Source of the DNA: Corythucha ciliata
Taxonomy: Eukaryota; Arthropoda; Insecta; Hemiptera; Tingidae
Assembly (NCBI GenBank): GCA_038030265.1
Contig: CM075938.1
Span: 5,061,009 to 5,125,008 of the forward strand
Length of the DNA stretch: 64,000 nt
Reading direction: 5' to 3'
In this document: one piece after another, positions 24,701-35,900 of the stretch
How the letters are laid out: every line of letters starts with the position of its first letter
Numbering within the stretch: the first letter of the stretch is position 1
Program-made: the position numbers and the translations under genes
Notes under the pieces: generated by a model
Told to the model about the DNA's origin: nothing
Seen by the model: only the letters and a program-made list of their open reading frames with translations
Database searches by the model: none

Positions 24701-25743
24701 GATGTATCTTCCTTCAAGATAACCAAGCGTGTCCCCCCCCCCACATTTGCGTTTAATAACGTTTTTGCATAAGTTTTAACTAAAGTGTGTTGTTAATACG
24801 AAGTTGAAACTCTAAAAAAGAAACAAAGAAAAAAAAAAAAAACGCATTTTATTCTTCGATAAAATTGTAACAGAGGCTGTTGTGCGACTCAAACGACAGT
24901 TCTCTGTTCCAATGGATGTGCGACCCAAAGTCCAGGGCAAATTGCGACCACCTCGATCGTCATCTTGGTGTTGCGCCAATTTATCGCCCGTTCTCAAAGT
25001 TATTACCAAAACTCACCTCGATTGATTACCATACGTGTGCCATGATTTTTTTTTCTTGTATAAGACGTCAGATATGCGCCAAAAATGGTTGTGCATTTTA
25101 ATGTTATTCAAAACACACCAATAAAATATTTATTTATGTATTTTTAAATTTGTTATTAAATATAACCTCAATGTTTATATTTATGGTAGCTTGTTCTTGT
25201 TTGATTTGTTCTTGTGCCTGTGCCTTTTATACAACCCGTTATAATAAAATATTATGTTACTGTTCTCAAAAGTACAATAAATAATAGTACAATAAGAAAA
25301 CGGAATCTAAATAATGCATTTATTATAAAGATTGTTAAAATCTTTCAAAATTACTAATTTTAACGAAATTATGTTCTCCACTGAACAATAAAAATTATTT
25401 TATCGCCCTATTAACTTTTACGTTTAACTCTACTAGACAATTTAGAACGAATCAACGGCGTTCAACCAAATGAAGAACATATGAAGTGAGTCGCTTCCAT
25501 TACAATTTTCTCCCCCCCCCCCCAGGACCCTTAAATCACTGTTTTAATTTGTTCAGAAGCATAACTGGCACGGTCAGCGATCTACAAGAGAAATTGTTAC
25601 TTCTGCAGAGCGAGCTGGAACATTTAAAAGTGAACGTGAGCGATGAAAAGAACGCGAGGGAGCAGCTGCAACAGATGCTAAAAACTTGTATTCCGTCCTC
25701 TTCTGCAAGTTTAGCACCTCCGGACCTTGTCATTAAAGAGTAA
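15782..25743 (+). CDS. ARHGEF7: PIX / ARHGEF7 Rho guanine nucleotide exchange factor
   Basis: Ten exons join in frame to 549 codons: 15782-15868, 15934-16060, 16124-16505, 16570-16981, 23382-23460, 23537-23655, 23735-23852, 23916-24005, 25437-25485 and 25557-25743 (TAA). An in-frame ATG at 15800 is an alternative start. Order of domains: SH3 ([30 protein letters not shown], residues about 13-70), DH ([19 protein letters not shown] to [10 protein letters not shown], about 85-280), PH ([20 protein letters not shown] to the end of [10 protein letters not shown], about 300-400), [20 protein letters not shown], and a C-terminal coiled coil ([20 protein letters not shown]). The family activates Rac/Cdc42 at focal adhesions and binds PAK by SH3 and GIT by the segment before the coiled coil. 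That linker is much shorter than in vertebrates, so skipped exons between 24006 and 25436 are possible. Confidence 0.93.
17340..19975 (+). repeat. AATTCGCGGCTAAAATTGAG minisatellite with a 724-bp higher-order duplication
   Basis: Units of 27-30 bp (GCTAATTCGCGGCTAAAATT then GAGAAAA) with strong divergence. A 724-bp block is tandemly duplicated: GTGTGTGAATTAGGGCGGCT at 17711 returns at 18435, and the two blocks (about 17704-18427 and 18428-19145) are nearly identical. This recent duplication overlies an old degenerate array. Confidence 0.85.
20110..20640 (-). repeat. Minisatellite block in the opposite orientation
   Basis: Reads TTTTAGCAGCGAAATAACG and CTCAATTTTAGC-type text, the complement of the neighbouring block at 17340-19975. 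The switch comes after a unique-looking stretch at about 19980-20110. Confidence 0.7.
20800..22215. repeat. Two families of imperfect short repeats
   Basis: From 20800 to about 21410, units of roughly 50-60 bp repeat GCGAAATTGSCTTTTT with changing spacers. From about 21600 to 22215, units of roughly 55 bp repeat CGAATGGTCAGTTTRGCCAT and TTTTCAGGGCG. The open frames here are side effects of the repeats. Confidence 0.6.
22215..23260. repeat. 167-bp satellite, about six units
   Basis: The landmark ATTCTCCTGG starts at 22381, 22546, 22715, 22882, 23049 and 23185, giving spacings of 165, 169, 167, 167 and 136. Each unit also carries TTTCGTATTAGGA, GGAGCTCGGCTTCCGTC and GATGATCTCCTCGCACATTC. The last unit is internally deleted. 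The period is close to one nucleosome repeat. Confidence 0.88.
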
Positions 25744-27329
25744 ATTAATTTTTTATCAACACTTTTTTTAAATTATTTAGTTAAATTGACTGTTTTTGTT
25801 TTATTCTCTTTAAACAATAATTTTTATACTTGTAAGTTTTATTCGTGGGCCAGGGGTGTAGGATAATAAATTATGAATATTTCCCAAATTGTTTCCTTAC
25901 GTTTATATTTTTATAAAATGTTGCGTTTAAATAAATATTTTTAAGAATTCATGGTGTAAAAATCGTATAGAGTGCTCTCCGAGTCCCCTCCGCGTCCAGC
26001 TCCCCTCAAAGTGACTAAAAATGAGCGTTTCGCGTTGTCCTTGGTTTCAGACGAATTTGTCCACTCCACCGTGAGCTAGTGAGGTGCGCCTGCGTCAAGG
26101 CTTGTCCTTGGACTTATCCGGGCTGATGATAACGTAGCCGTAGCCCACAGGAAAATTCGTGTGTGCGCCCGGAAAAACTGGCCGAAGCGGCTCTAAATCG
26201 TCGGAATCACGGGGAGAACTCCTTCAATGGCTTGTCCGATGGAAAATCTGTTTCGATTTTCCGATTCCCCGTGATGAGAAACCCCGATATACGAGGTTTC
26301 GTCCATTTCTATTTTTTGGCCATTTTCGCCAAAATGCCCCATGGTTACGTGGGCGAAATTTTAGGCCAATTTTCTCAAAGTGTTCTGATCTGCGCCAAAC
26401 GCTATTTAGTCCCTAGGGCAATGCTGAAATGACAAATACCAGTGGTTTCGGCAAGGACGCCCCCTAATGGGGGCGTCAGCCCCCCTCAAAGTGGCTAAAA
26501 ATGAGCGTTTTGGACCATTTTTCAAATTGCTTCGATTTTAGCTTTACGCTTTACGATTATAAAGTTCCTCCGACTATGCTGAATTGACAACTGCAGGCGT
26601 TTAAGGCCAAATAGTCCCTAAGGGGGCGTCAGCCCCCCTTAAAATGACCAAAACTGACCGTTTCGCGATGTCCTTGGTTTCTTCCAAATTTCTCCGCGAA
26701 TTAGAGAGAGTGTTTCTCCATTTAGCCGCAACTTTTCTTAACATTTGCCGTGAATTCGTGTTTTTAGCCGTGTTTAGTTAATTTATTTTCTTTAGTGGAC
26801 TGTATTTGAATTCTAGGTACTGGTAAGCAGTAGGGAGAAGTATGTATAAAATTTACTTTTTTTTTTTTACACGGAGAAGAGTTAAGTGAATTACCATGCG
26901 GCACTGACCTGGAGTACTCAATTAAAGAGGTATCGTCGAACTATGAAGACGCGAGAACTTGTCGTCAAATTGAATGCGTCACTTTGTTTTGTGCGAAAAG
27001 AGAGAGAAAAAAAAACTCTCTTCTTTCCCAGAAGAGCGCGGTACCGACCGGACTTCCGAAACAACATAACCCACGCCGTGAAAGAACTTATTTCACTAAG
27101 TTTGAAAATAAAGACAGTTGACAGTTGGGAAGGGGCTGGTAGCACGTTGTACAGGTGAAACCATATGAAAATGAAAACATTCAAACTGCTGAAAGGATTG
27201 AATTAGAGAAAACTAAACTAAAATAACGGAACTAAACTAAAATAATGAAGGAAGAAGAATGAACGAGGAGAGAGAGGGAGAAAATAAAATTTAACTTCGG
27301 AGAGAGTGAAGATGTAGAGAGAGAGTAGC
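25744..27329. other. Intergenic, dispersed repeats, no gene recognised
   Basis: The PIX 3' UTR carries an AATAAA candidate near 25930. From 25990 to 26700 the phrase CCCCCTCAAAGTGRCTAAAAATGAGCG with GTCCTTGG recurs three times; the same phrase occurs near 17310. From about 27230 to 27330 an AG-rich stretch (GAGAGAGAGGGAG) abuts the BEL element and may be its non-coding 3' part. No LTR pair was found. Confidence 0.5.
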
Positions 27330-28175
27330 TCAAAGAGTATCTCCGACCGGTAACGGAATTAACCGATGTAGCGGTCGAATTAGCGTCGTAGTCGGCGTTT
27401 TAATTTTGGCTACCCGAGCCACCCCGTCAGGTCCTGGATAAGTCTCCAGTGTCCGCGCGATCGTCCATTGTTGCGGAGGAGAGGCTTTGTCTTGTAGTAC
27501 GACAATCGCTCCGATCGGTAACGAAGGGGTTGAGGTCCACCATTTTGACCTAGGCAGGAGGGTTTGAAGGTACTCCAAGTGCCAGCGTTTCCAAAAGTGT
27601 CGGACGCACGCGGAGAGCATTTCCCAACGAGTGTTCATAGGGAACGACAGGGCTTCCCCATCTGGACGAGCGAGTAGAGGTTGACCTATGAGGAAATGAC
27701 CCGGAGTGAGGTAATCACAGTTGTCATTCGGATCCGGAGAAATGCTGCACAGAGGTCTCGAGTTTAAAATAGCTTCGATCCTGGAGAGTAAAGACGAAAA
27801 TTCTTCGAATGTCAAGGCATGATTCCCAACGACGCGGACTAGATGGTGCTTGGCAGACTTAACCACAGCTTCCCACAAACCTCCAAAATGTGGCGATGCT
27901 GGAGGAATGAAATGCCACTGGATATCGCGCGCGGACAAGTGGTCCGAAATGGCATCCTGATGTTGTGACAGAAAGTCGTAAACGTCCTTGAGACGGCGAG
28001 CTGCCCCGACGAAGTTTGTCCCACGATCACTATGAAGAACCCTAGGAAGACCCCGGCGGGAAATAAACCGATCTAGAGAGGCGAGGAATGCAGATGTCGA
28101 CAGCTCCGTTACTAATTCAAGATGCACCGCCTTGGTAGCAGTACATACGAAGAAACAAATCCAGCATTTGTACAA
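27330..28175 (-). pseudogene. BEL/Pao integrase and C-terminal part
   Basis: The open frame carries TKAVHLELVTELS, the integrase block HSDRGTNFVGA with the second catalytic Asp, GLWEAVVKSAKHHL with the catalytic Glu, and LTPGHFLIGQPL, all hallmarks of Pao-type integrases. The C-terminal basic domain ends at a TAA-type stop at 27330. The first catalytic Asp lies in the preceding open frame (GVD at its end): a stop and a one-base frame change split the integrase at about 28175-28220. Part of the same element as the next three entries. Confidence 0.9.
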
Positions 28176-28219
28176 GCGTGAAGTTCGACGTTTCGAATCT
28201 TTGTAAAGAAAGGGACCAC

Positions 28220-28972
28220 CTAGTCAACGCCAACTTCAAGAAAAGCACGGGCCTGTGTTACCCGCATCGAGGGGAGCGGTGCCATCAAGGGTGTTTGAGG
28301 CTTAACTTTGAATTTGTAACACTGGACGCATTGGAAGGTCCTATTTCGGATTAACTGTCGGGATGAAACGATCCAGAAACGACGCTGTATGAGACTCTGA
28401 ACTAATTGAATTCCTCCATGAAGAGTATACGCGTGGAAATGATCGACTAACAAGACTGCGAGATGAGACTTCTTCGGAATTAAAATTGGATGTTTTGAAT
28501 TGAAAGGCAATGTAGAATTAGTTGGGCGACCTCCTACACGAATGAGGCCATCCTCCGAGATGAACGGATTCAAACGTTTGAAAGAACCGAAGTCCTGACG
28601 ATCGTTGTGTAAAGATTCCAGTAAGACAGAAAATTTGTCGGCCTGAAGGATTTTGATGTAGGCCACTAAAGCTTTATTGATCTCAGAAGTCTGAAGATGT
28701 CCTGATGACCGTGGCTCCGAAGACGGACTTTTCGAAATTCGATTTTTTAGTCGATTAACGAATCGGAGAACCCATGCCATTATCCGGTTAAGTCTAATGT
28801 ACGACGAAAATTTATCGCACTGCTCGAGCAGGTCGTTGTGGCAATTTTGAGTTGCTAGAGAAATTGTCTTTCGTTCAAGAACGCCTGAAGTAGGTTCCAA
28901 ATTCTGGATAGGCCAATCTGAAACCGGTAACTTGAGAAAATCCGGTCCATTCAAGTAGAGCGAATGTTCCAA
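28220..28972 (-). pseudogene. BEL/Pao linker and integrase N-terminal region
   Basis: The segment contains the region between RNase H and integrase: PDFLKLPVSDWP, RVGGRPTNSTLPFNSKHP and a His/Cys zinc-binding-like region (DHFHAYTLHGG, FQCVQCYKFK). An in-frame TGA at about 29036-29038 separates it from the RNase H frame to its right, although the protein text between the two (TSSNPADCVSRGL) is still readable. Confidence 0.88.
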
Positions 28973-29038
28973 AAATTGCGAGGGCGTGAGACCTCGAGAA
29001 ACACAATCAGCCGGATTAGAACTAGTGGGGATGTAACT

Positions 29039-29755
29039 TCACCAAGAAGGTTCGGTGATTTCCAGGATTTGGACCACCCGATTTGCGACGAAAGTCTTTA
29101 GAAGATACGGAGGAGTTTGAAGCCACCACAGAACATTTTTTGAATCGGAGAAACAAATAATTTTGTTGACGCCGCTTTTTTCAATGAATGGCTGCAGAGT
29201 ACGAACAACTTTGGCGGTGAGGAGAGCAGCACAAAGCTCGAGGCGAGGAATACTAATAGTTTTCAACGGAGCCACTTTACTTTTTGCCTTTAAAAGGTGA
29301 ACGAATCTCTGTCCTTGTGCAGTCTCCACTAGAAAATAAACGACACAGCCAAACCCTTTCTCAGACGCGTCCGAAAACGCCGCCAACATACACGAAGAAT
29401 TGTCCGTATAGGACAGAAAACGAGGAAGTGAGAACTCTTGTAGTTGCGGAAGATCTTCCAGAAATTTAGCCCACTCATTCCGGAGTGGAGGAGGCAGCGG
29501 ATCATCCCAGCCCAATTTATGTAACCAAAGACGTTGCAGAAGCGATTTGATCCAAAATGTAACAGGACTTAAGTATCCATTTATGTCGAAAATTCGAGCA
29601 ACGACCGATAAAACAGCTCGTTTGGTGAAACCTGACTGAGAAGTGTCGATTACGTAGCTAAGGCGATCTGATTTCGGATTCCACTGGACCCCTAATATCT
29701 TAAAGGACGACGAAGAATCGAAGGATAACGGTGTGACCCCGAATAAAGATAAAAT
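29039..29755 (-). pseudogene. BEL/Pao RT C-terminus and RNase H
   Basis: Begins within the RT connection (FKILGVQWNPKSDRLSY) and continues through VARIFDINGYLSPVTFWIK into RNase H: LAAFSDASEKGFGCVVY with the catalytic Asp, RLELCAALLTAKV with Glu, and CFSDSKNVLWWLQ with Asp. It is separated from the rest of the RT by the foreign insertion at about 29762-30870. Confidence 0.88.
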
Positions 29756-29761
29756 AAGCAA

Positions 29762-30870
29762 ATTGTACCTTTTGTACCTCCATACGAGTTTTATAATTTT
29801 TGTAATTAGGATTTAGTAATAATAATTGTGTGACAAGATAAAATACCCTTTTGTACCTCCATACGCGTTTCTATAATTTTTGTAATTAGAATTTAGTTTT
29901 TATTTGTCTCTCTCTCCTTGATCCTCCCCAACGTCCGGCGCCTGCGCCCCGTCCCATACCCTTTCTCCCAACTTCCCCCTCTTAAAGAAAAGCGACGGCA
30001 GACCGGGCTCAGGCAAGAGAAGAGAGAAGGGAACGGTAGTAGAGGCAGAAAGAGGGCCATCGTCGGCAAGTCAGTCAAGAGAGAATCGTTGCCTCCGCGG
30101 CAGTTTCCAGCGCGGTACGTCAAAAGTTCACGTTACGTCAGCACAGTATTGCCTCCACGGCCCGTCAAAGGTTATCGTTACGTCAGTGCTGCGTAGCCCC
30201 GCGGCCCGTCGAAAGTTTACGTTAAACAGTCAGTTGAGCACGGCCTCCGCGGCCCATTCGCATCAGTGTGGTGACACCTCGTCGTCGAGGCTTTTCGTGG
30301 TTAAGCCTCCCCGTCTTTACGTCTACTAGTCTTCACGTCACTCGCTTCACGTCAACTCGTCTTCATATCGATTCGTACTCTCGTCGACTCGTCTTCACGT
30401 TGACTCGTCTTCACGTCAACCGCCTTCACGTCAACTCGTCTTCATATCGATTCGTACTCTCGTCGACTCGTCTTCACGTTGACTCGTCTTCTCGTCCACC
30501 GTCTTCACGTCAACCGCTTTCCCGTCTTCGCCTCCCGTCACCCCGTCTCGGCTCGTTGGCACGTTTCCGACAAACGACATCACGGCCTGTTGACCCGGCG
30601 CCCTCTACACGTCGACCCGGCGTGAGTACTTGATGCGAACAGTTACCCCCCCCTCTTCTTTTTTGTCTTTAAACCCTCCCTTCCCGCTGAGTTTCCGTCC
30701 TCATCCCCGATAGTTTTCTAAGTTCTTTTAATATATTTATAGGAATAAATTTTGCGTTTCAATTTTTCGATTTATTTATTTTTCCCCAGTTTTCCTCCTC
30801 TCGCTTAACGTACCCCGAGTCAAAAGAGAGTAAAACGGAGCAGAGGGTACTAATGTACCACAACGGATTG
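29762..30870. mobile_element. Unidentified 1.1-kb insertion inside the BEL/Pao RT region
   Basis: The BEL coding text stops at about 30870 and resumes at about 29755. The intervening sequence has no long meaningful frame. The pentamer ATTGT lies at both edges (29762-29766 and 30867-30871), a possible target duplication. The edges carry TTGTACC and GGTACTAATGTACCACAA, faintly LTR-like. Inside are a roughly 105-bp duplication (GTACCTCCATACG at about 29777 and 29857), GGCCCGTC/TTACGTCAG repeats, and a 79-bp repeat (CTTCATATCGATTCG at 30361 and 30440). A solo LTR or non-autonomous element are both possible. Confidence 0.6.
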
Positions 30871-32909
30871 TCCCGTTGAACTTCCGAAATGGTACTTAAG
30901 ACGGTAGAGTCATTGCTGGCGAACTTGTGGAGCTTGAATCCTCCAAGAGAAAAGAGTTCGTTGAGTTCCTCGCAGAGCTGAATAGCACTCTCGGTTGTAA
31001 AGGCTCCCGAGACAATGTTGTCGACATAAATATCGCCGCTGCACCGCGATGCGTTAGGAAACTGAGCACTGTAAAGAGCGAAGAGTTCGATAAGCACTCG
31101 TTGAGCCAAAAACGGAGAACTTTTCAATCCGAAAGGTAACGTGGTCAGCTCGTATTCTTCTATGGGCAGGGAGGAGTCAAACCGCCAGAGGAAATGAACG
31201 AATTTCCTGTCCTCGGAAGAAAGCCGAATTGAGCGAAACATTTGCTTGATGTCACACGAGATTGCGACCGGAAATAATCGAAAGTTATCAATGATCTGAC
31301 CGATATTTGACTGAAGCGGTTTTCCTGGCAATAATAAATCATTTAGAGAATTAAAACCAGTAGTGTGCTCAGAACCATTGAATACGATTCGCAGTGAAGT
31401 AGTCGAGTTAGGTTTTGCTACCCCGTGATGAGTCATCAAATAGTCACCATGGCTGTTGGTCAGAGATACGTGATCTGCATCAATGTAGCTCTGCATTTGT
31501 GCACCATACAGTGATCGGTAATTGGAATCCCTTGAAAATCTTCTCTCAAGAGTGTGTAAGCGATTTAACGCCGACGTCCGAGTCGAATGAAGTTGTAACG
31601 GAACGTCCGTTCGAAATGGTAAGGACACCATGAAGCGACCCTGATCGTCACGTTGAACATGATCCTGAAAGTGTTTCTCGCAATAACTGTAAGTAGGATC
31701 TTCTGGAATTTGAACTTCGACTTCTTCAGTTTCCCAGAAGCGCTTGAGCTCCTTATTAATAAGGTCTACGGAAAGAAAGGTTTGCACCTCTTCAGATGTT
31801 TCTTCAGTGTCCGTTTCCCCGAAAATGATCCAACCCAGTGCGGAGAGAATCGCTGACGGTCGACCCTTAATGAAGAGAGGTGGATCGCTCAGAATTTCGG
31901 CGTAGAACTGGGCGCCAACGAGTAAGTCGATAGGTCCTGGAGTACTGAAGTCTGGATCAGCTAATGAAAGTGTAGAGAAGCGCTGACCTATCTCGCGAGA
32001 AACAGGCGTCGAAGGTACCGAGGAAACTATGGTAGGCAAAACCCGGGCTGAAAGTGAGAAAGTTGTAGCAGAATTGCTAACCGAACGAAGAGTGCACGAG
32101 ACTTCGTGCTGAGAAGTAGGCAACCGCGTGTTACCAACACCAGAAACCGTGGACGTGATCAGACGTCTGGGTAAATTCAACCGATTTGCGATCTTGTGAG
32201 TAATAAAATTAGATTGCGATCCAGAGTCAATGAGTAAGCGGCAAGTTATCCAGTCACCGGAAGATGATCGAATTTTTGCCCGAGCGGTGCTCAAAAGAAC
32301 GTGAGGATTAGAGTTTACCCGCGCCGCAAGAGAATGTGCGCCTGAGTTTTCGGATGGTGCACCAGAGGTAGGAGCTGAAGGGCTAGAAGGCGAAGGATGA
32401 GCGGACGTAGAGTCCAACGGTGCACGAACGGGAGAGATCGGGCTGCTACTAGAGCCCTCCTGTGATGAGTGTAGTAGTGTGTTGTGTTTCGTGCTACTAC
32501 AAACACGACAAGCTCCGCGACTCGCGCATTCGGAAGCGCTGTGGGCTCCTCCACAGGAAAAACAACGTTTGAACTTCTTGAGCAGTTCGTAACGGCCACT
32601 TACGTTGGACTTGAGAAACGTGGAGCACTGAAGAATTCTATGAGATTTTCTGCAAATCGGACGGACACCTACTGATTTAATGGAAGAAGACGGCGAACTT
32701 GTGCGGGTTTGGACGTTGAACGTCTTGGTAGAAGACGTGGAAGTTTTTCCTCCTTTGTGAGGGTTATCAGAACACAAATCTGCTACTCGGATTTGAGTCT
32801 TTATGAAGTCACACAACTCGGTGAATTTGGGGAATTCACTGTCTGTATACTTGGATTCGAAAAGTTTGCGTGTTTTGTGATCGATAACACGAAGACTGAG
32901 GTGAACCAT
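30870..32909 (-). pseudogene. BEL/Pao gag C-terminus, protease and RT
   Basis: One long open frame holds, in order: the end of gag with CCHC-type knuckles (CFSCGGAHSASEC, CRVCSSTKH), a retropepsin-like aspartic protease (LLIDSGSQSNF), then RT with DIKQMFRSIRL and LPFGLKSSPF. The RT catalytic box reads YVDN instead of YVDD, so the second catalytic Asp is replaced. The N-terminal half of gag and the 5' LTR are absent: the frame runs directly into minisatellite at 32910. The reading after about 30870 belongs to the insertion. Confidence 0.9.
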
Positions 32910-32919
32910 GAAATATCAA

Positions 32920-35900
32920 ATAGCGGCTTTTAGCGGTAGCAGAAAAGCGTTGGCTCATCGTAGAAAACGAAAATACATCACTAATTCGTGGCTGAAAATG
33001 AAAACAAATCACCTGGCTCAACAATTAATTTTTGAAAACGCAAAATTCGTGGTTTTCTCGAGGCAACAACAGAAAAAAAGCGCAATTGAAAAAAAAAAAC
33101 GCTAATTCACGGCTAAAATTGAGAAAGCCACGTAATTCGCGGCTGAAACTGAGAAAATCTACTAATTCCGGCCTAAAATTTAAGTAAAACGCTCATTCAC
33201 AACTAAAATGAAGAAATAAGAAAGAGAAAATTGGCTAAAATTGAGGAAACGCGGTAATTCGTGGCTAAAATTGAGAAATACTTTGCGACTAAAAAATGAG
33301 AAAAAGCGCTTAGATCGCGGTAAAAATTGAGAAAAAAGCTAATTCACGGATACAAGTGATAGAAAAGCCGCTTATTCACGGCTAAAACTGAGACAAACCG
33401 CTAATTGCCGTCTAAAATGTAGAGGAAGAGCTCATTCGCTGTTAAAGATTCAGTGAATTCGCGGCTAAAGTGGGCAAGAAGCGCTTATTCGCCGCTGAAA
33501 CGGAGAAAAACGACGAATCGCGGATCAATTTGAGAAAATCCACTAATTCGCGGCTAAAATTGAGGAAATGCGGTGATTCGCGTCTGAAATGAAGAAAAAA
33601 ATGCGCGGCTAAAATTGAGAAAAGGCACTTAGATCGCGGCAAAAAGTGGAGAAAACCGCTAATTCATTGTTAGATTTGAGAAAAAGCCAATTATTGGTTC
33701 GTATAGAGGCACGTTTGCGGCTGGTAATCAAGAAAAAAAAGAGAGATTCATGGTAGAATCCCTCCCAAGTTAAAATCCTAGATCCGCCACTGGAATCAAT
33801 GGTGTTCTAGAAGCATAAAAATGTGTCGTACAAGCGCGGCTAAAATTAGGAAAACGCTAATCCGCAGCTAGATACAGGAAAAAGCGATAAATTACAAAAC
33901 AAATTGTGATAAACTATGATTCGCAGACAAAATTTTGAAAAATCTCTAGACAATAGGGGCTAAAATTGCACAGGAAAAGCGTTGTTTCGCGGCTAAAATC
34001 AAGACAACTTTTACCCGCGACTAGATTCAGGAAAAACCGCTCATTTACATAACAAATTGAGATAAACTATAATTTGTGGCTGAAATGTACAGAAGTCGCG
34101 TCTACAATTGCGTATAAAAAGCGTTAATTCGCGGCTAAAATCTGGAAAACGTCAATCCGCGGCTAGAATCGGAAAAAAGCGCCGCTAATTTCCAGAATAA
34201 ATTGTGACAAACTGCACTTCGCGGCTGGAATTTGGAAAAATCGCTACATAATAGCGGCTAACATGAGGGGAAAACGCTAATTTTGCAGTTAAAATGGATA
34301 AAAATCAATAATTCACTAATGAAATTGTTAAAAAAGCGTTAATTCGACGGATATAGCGTCGTAAAAGCGCGGCTAAAATGAGGAAAACGCTAATCCGCAG
34401 CTAGATTCCGGAAAAAAGCGATAATTGACAAAACAAATTGTGATAAAATGTGATTCGCGGCAGAAATTTAGAAAAATCTCTCGACATTAGGGGCTAAAAT
34501 TTCACGGGAAAAGCGCTGATTCGCAACTAAAATTAGGAAAACGTTTACCCGCGGCTAGATTAAGGAAAAACCGCTCATTTACAAAACAAATTGAGATAAA
34601 CTGTAATTCGCGGCTGAAATGTACAAAACTCGCGTCTAAAATTGCGTATAAAAAGCGTTAATTCGCGGCTAAAATCAGAAAAACGTCAATCCGCGGCTGG
34701 AATCGGAAAAAAGCGCCGCTAATTTCAAGAATAAATTGTGATAAACTGTAATTCGCGGCTGGAATTTAGAAAAATCGCTACATGATAGCGGCTAACACGA
34801 GGGAAAAACGCTAACTTGCAGTTAAAATGTATAAAAATCAATAATTCACTAATGAAATTGTTAAAAAAGCGTTCATTCGACGGATATAGCGTCGTGAAAG
34901 CGCGGCTAAAATCATGAAAACGCTAATGCGCAACTAGATTCAGGAAAATAGCGTTAATTATTACAAAAAGAATTGTGATAAACTGTGATTCGCGGCGGAA
35001 ATTTGGAAAAATCTCTTGACAATAGGGGCTAGATTAAATATTTAATTCGTGGCTAATTTTGGCAGAAAGCGCTTATTAGCAGCTAAAATGGAGAAATATG
35101 CTACGTCTCGGCACAAGCAAGCGCTAATGTGAAGCTAAATTTCAAAGATACATTTGGTAATTCCGCTTGTTCACGGCTAAAACTGATACAAACGCTAATT
35201 CCCGGCTAAAATTGGGACATTGCGTTGATTCACGGCCAATATAACAAAAGACGCTCGTTCGCGGAGCTCAAATGGAGATAAACGCAAATTCACGGATTTT
35301 GTGAAAATCCTCCAGTTCAAAGCTGAAATTGAGTAAAAGCGGTGATTCAGGCGTGAAATTAAGGAATAATTCACGCGGTTAAAATTCGGAAATAATGCTC
35401 AGCTAAAACGAAGAAAACAAAAAGCTAATTCTCTGCTAGAACTGAGGGAACGAGCTAACTTGCGGCTAAAATGGTGATTAGCGCTAATTCGCATGACTAA
35501 GAAGTGAAGAAAAACGCTAAAATTAGAGGAATAAAACGTTAACTCGTGGCTAAAACTGAGGCAATTGCCGTCTAAAATGTAGTGGAAGAGCTCATTCGCT
35601 GTTAAAGATTCAGTGAATTCACGGCTAAAGTGGGCAAGAAGCGCTTATTCGCCGCTGAAACGGAGAAAAACGATAAATCGCGAATCAGTTTGAGATAACC
35701 CAGTAATTTCACGGCTAAAATTGAGGAAATGCGGTGATTCGCGTCTGAAAATGAAGAAAAAAATTCGCAGCTAAAATTGAGAAAAAGCAACTTAGATCGC
35801 GGCAAAAATTTGGGAAAACCCGCTAATTCATGGTTAAATTTGAGAAAAAGCCAATTATTGGTTCGTACAGAGTCATGTTTGCGGTTGAAACTCAGTAAAA

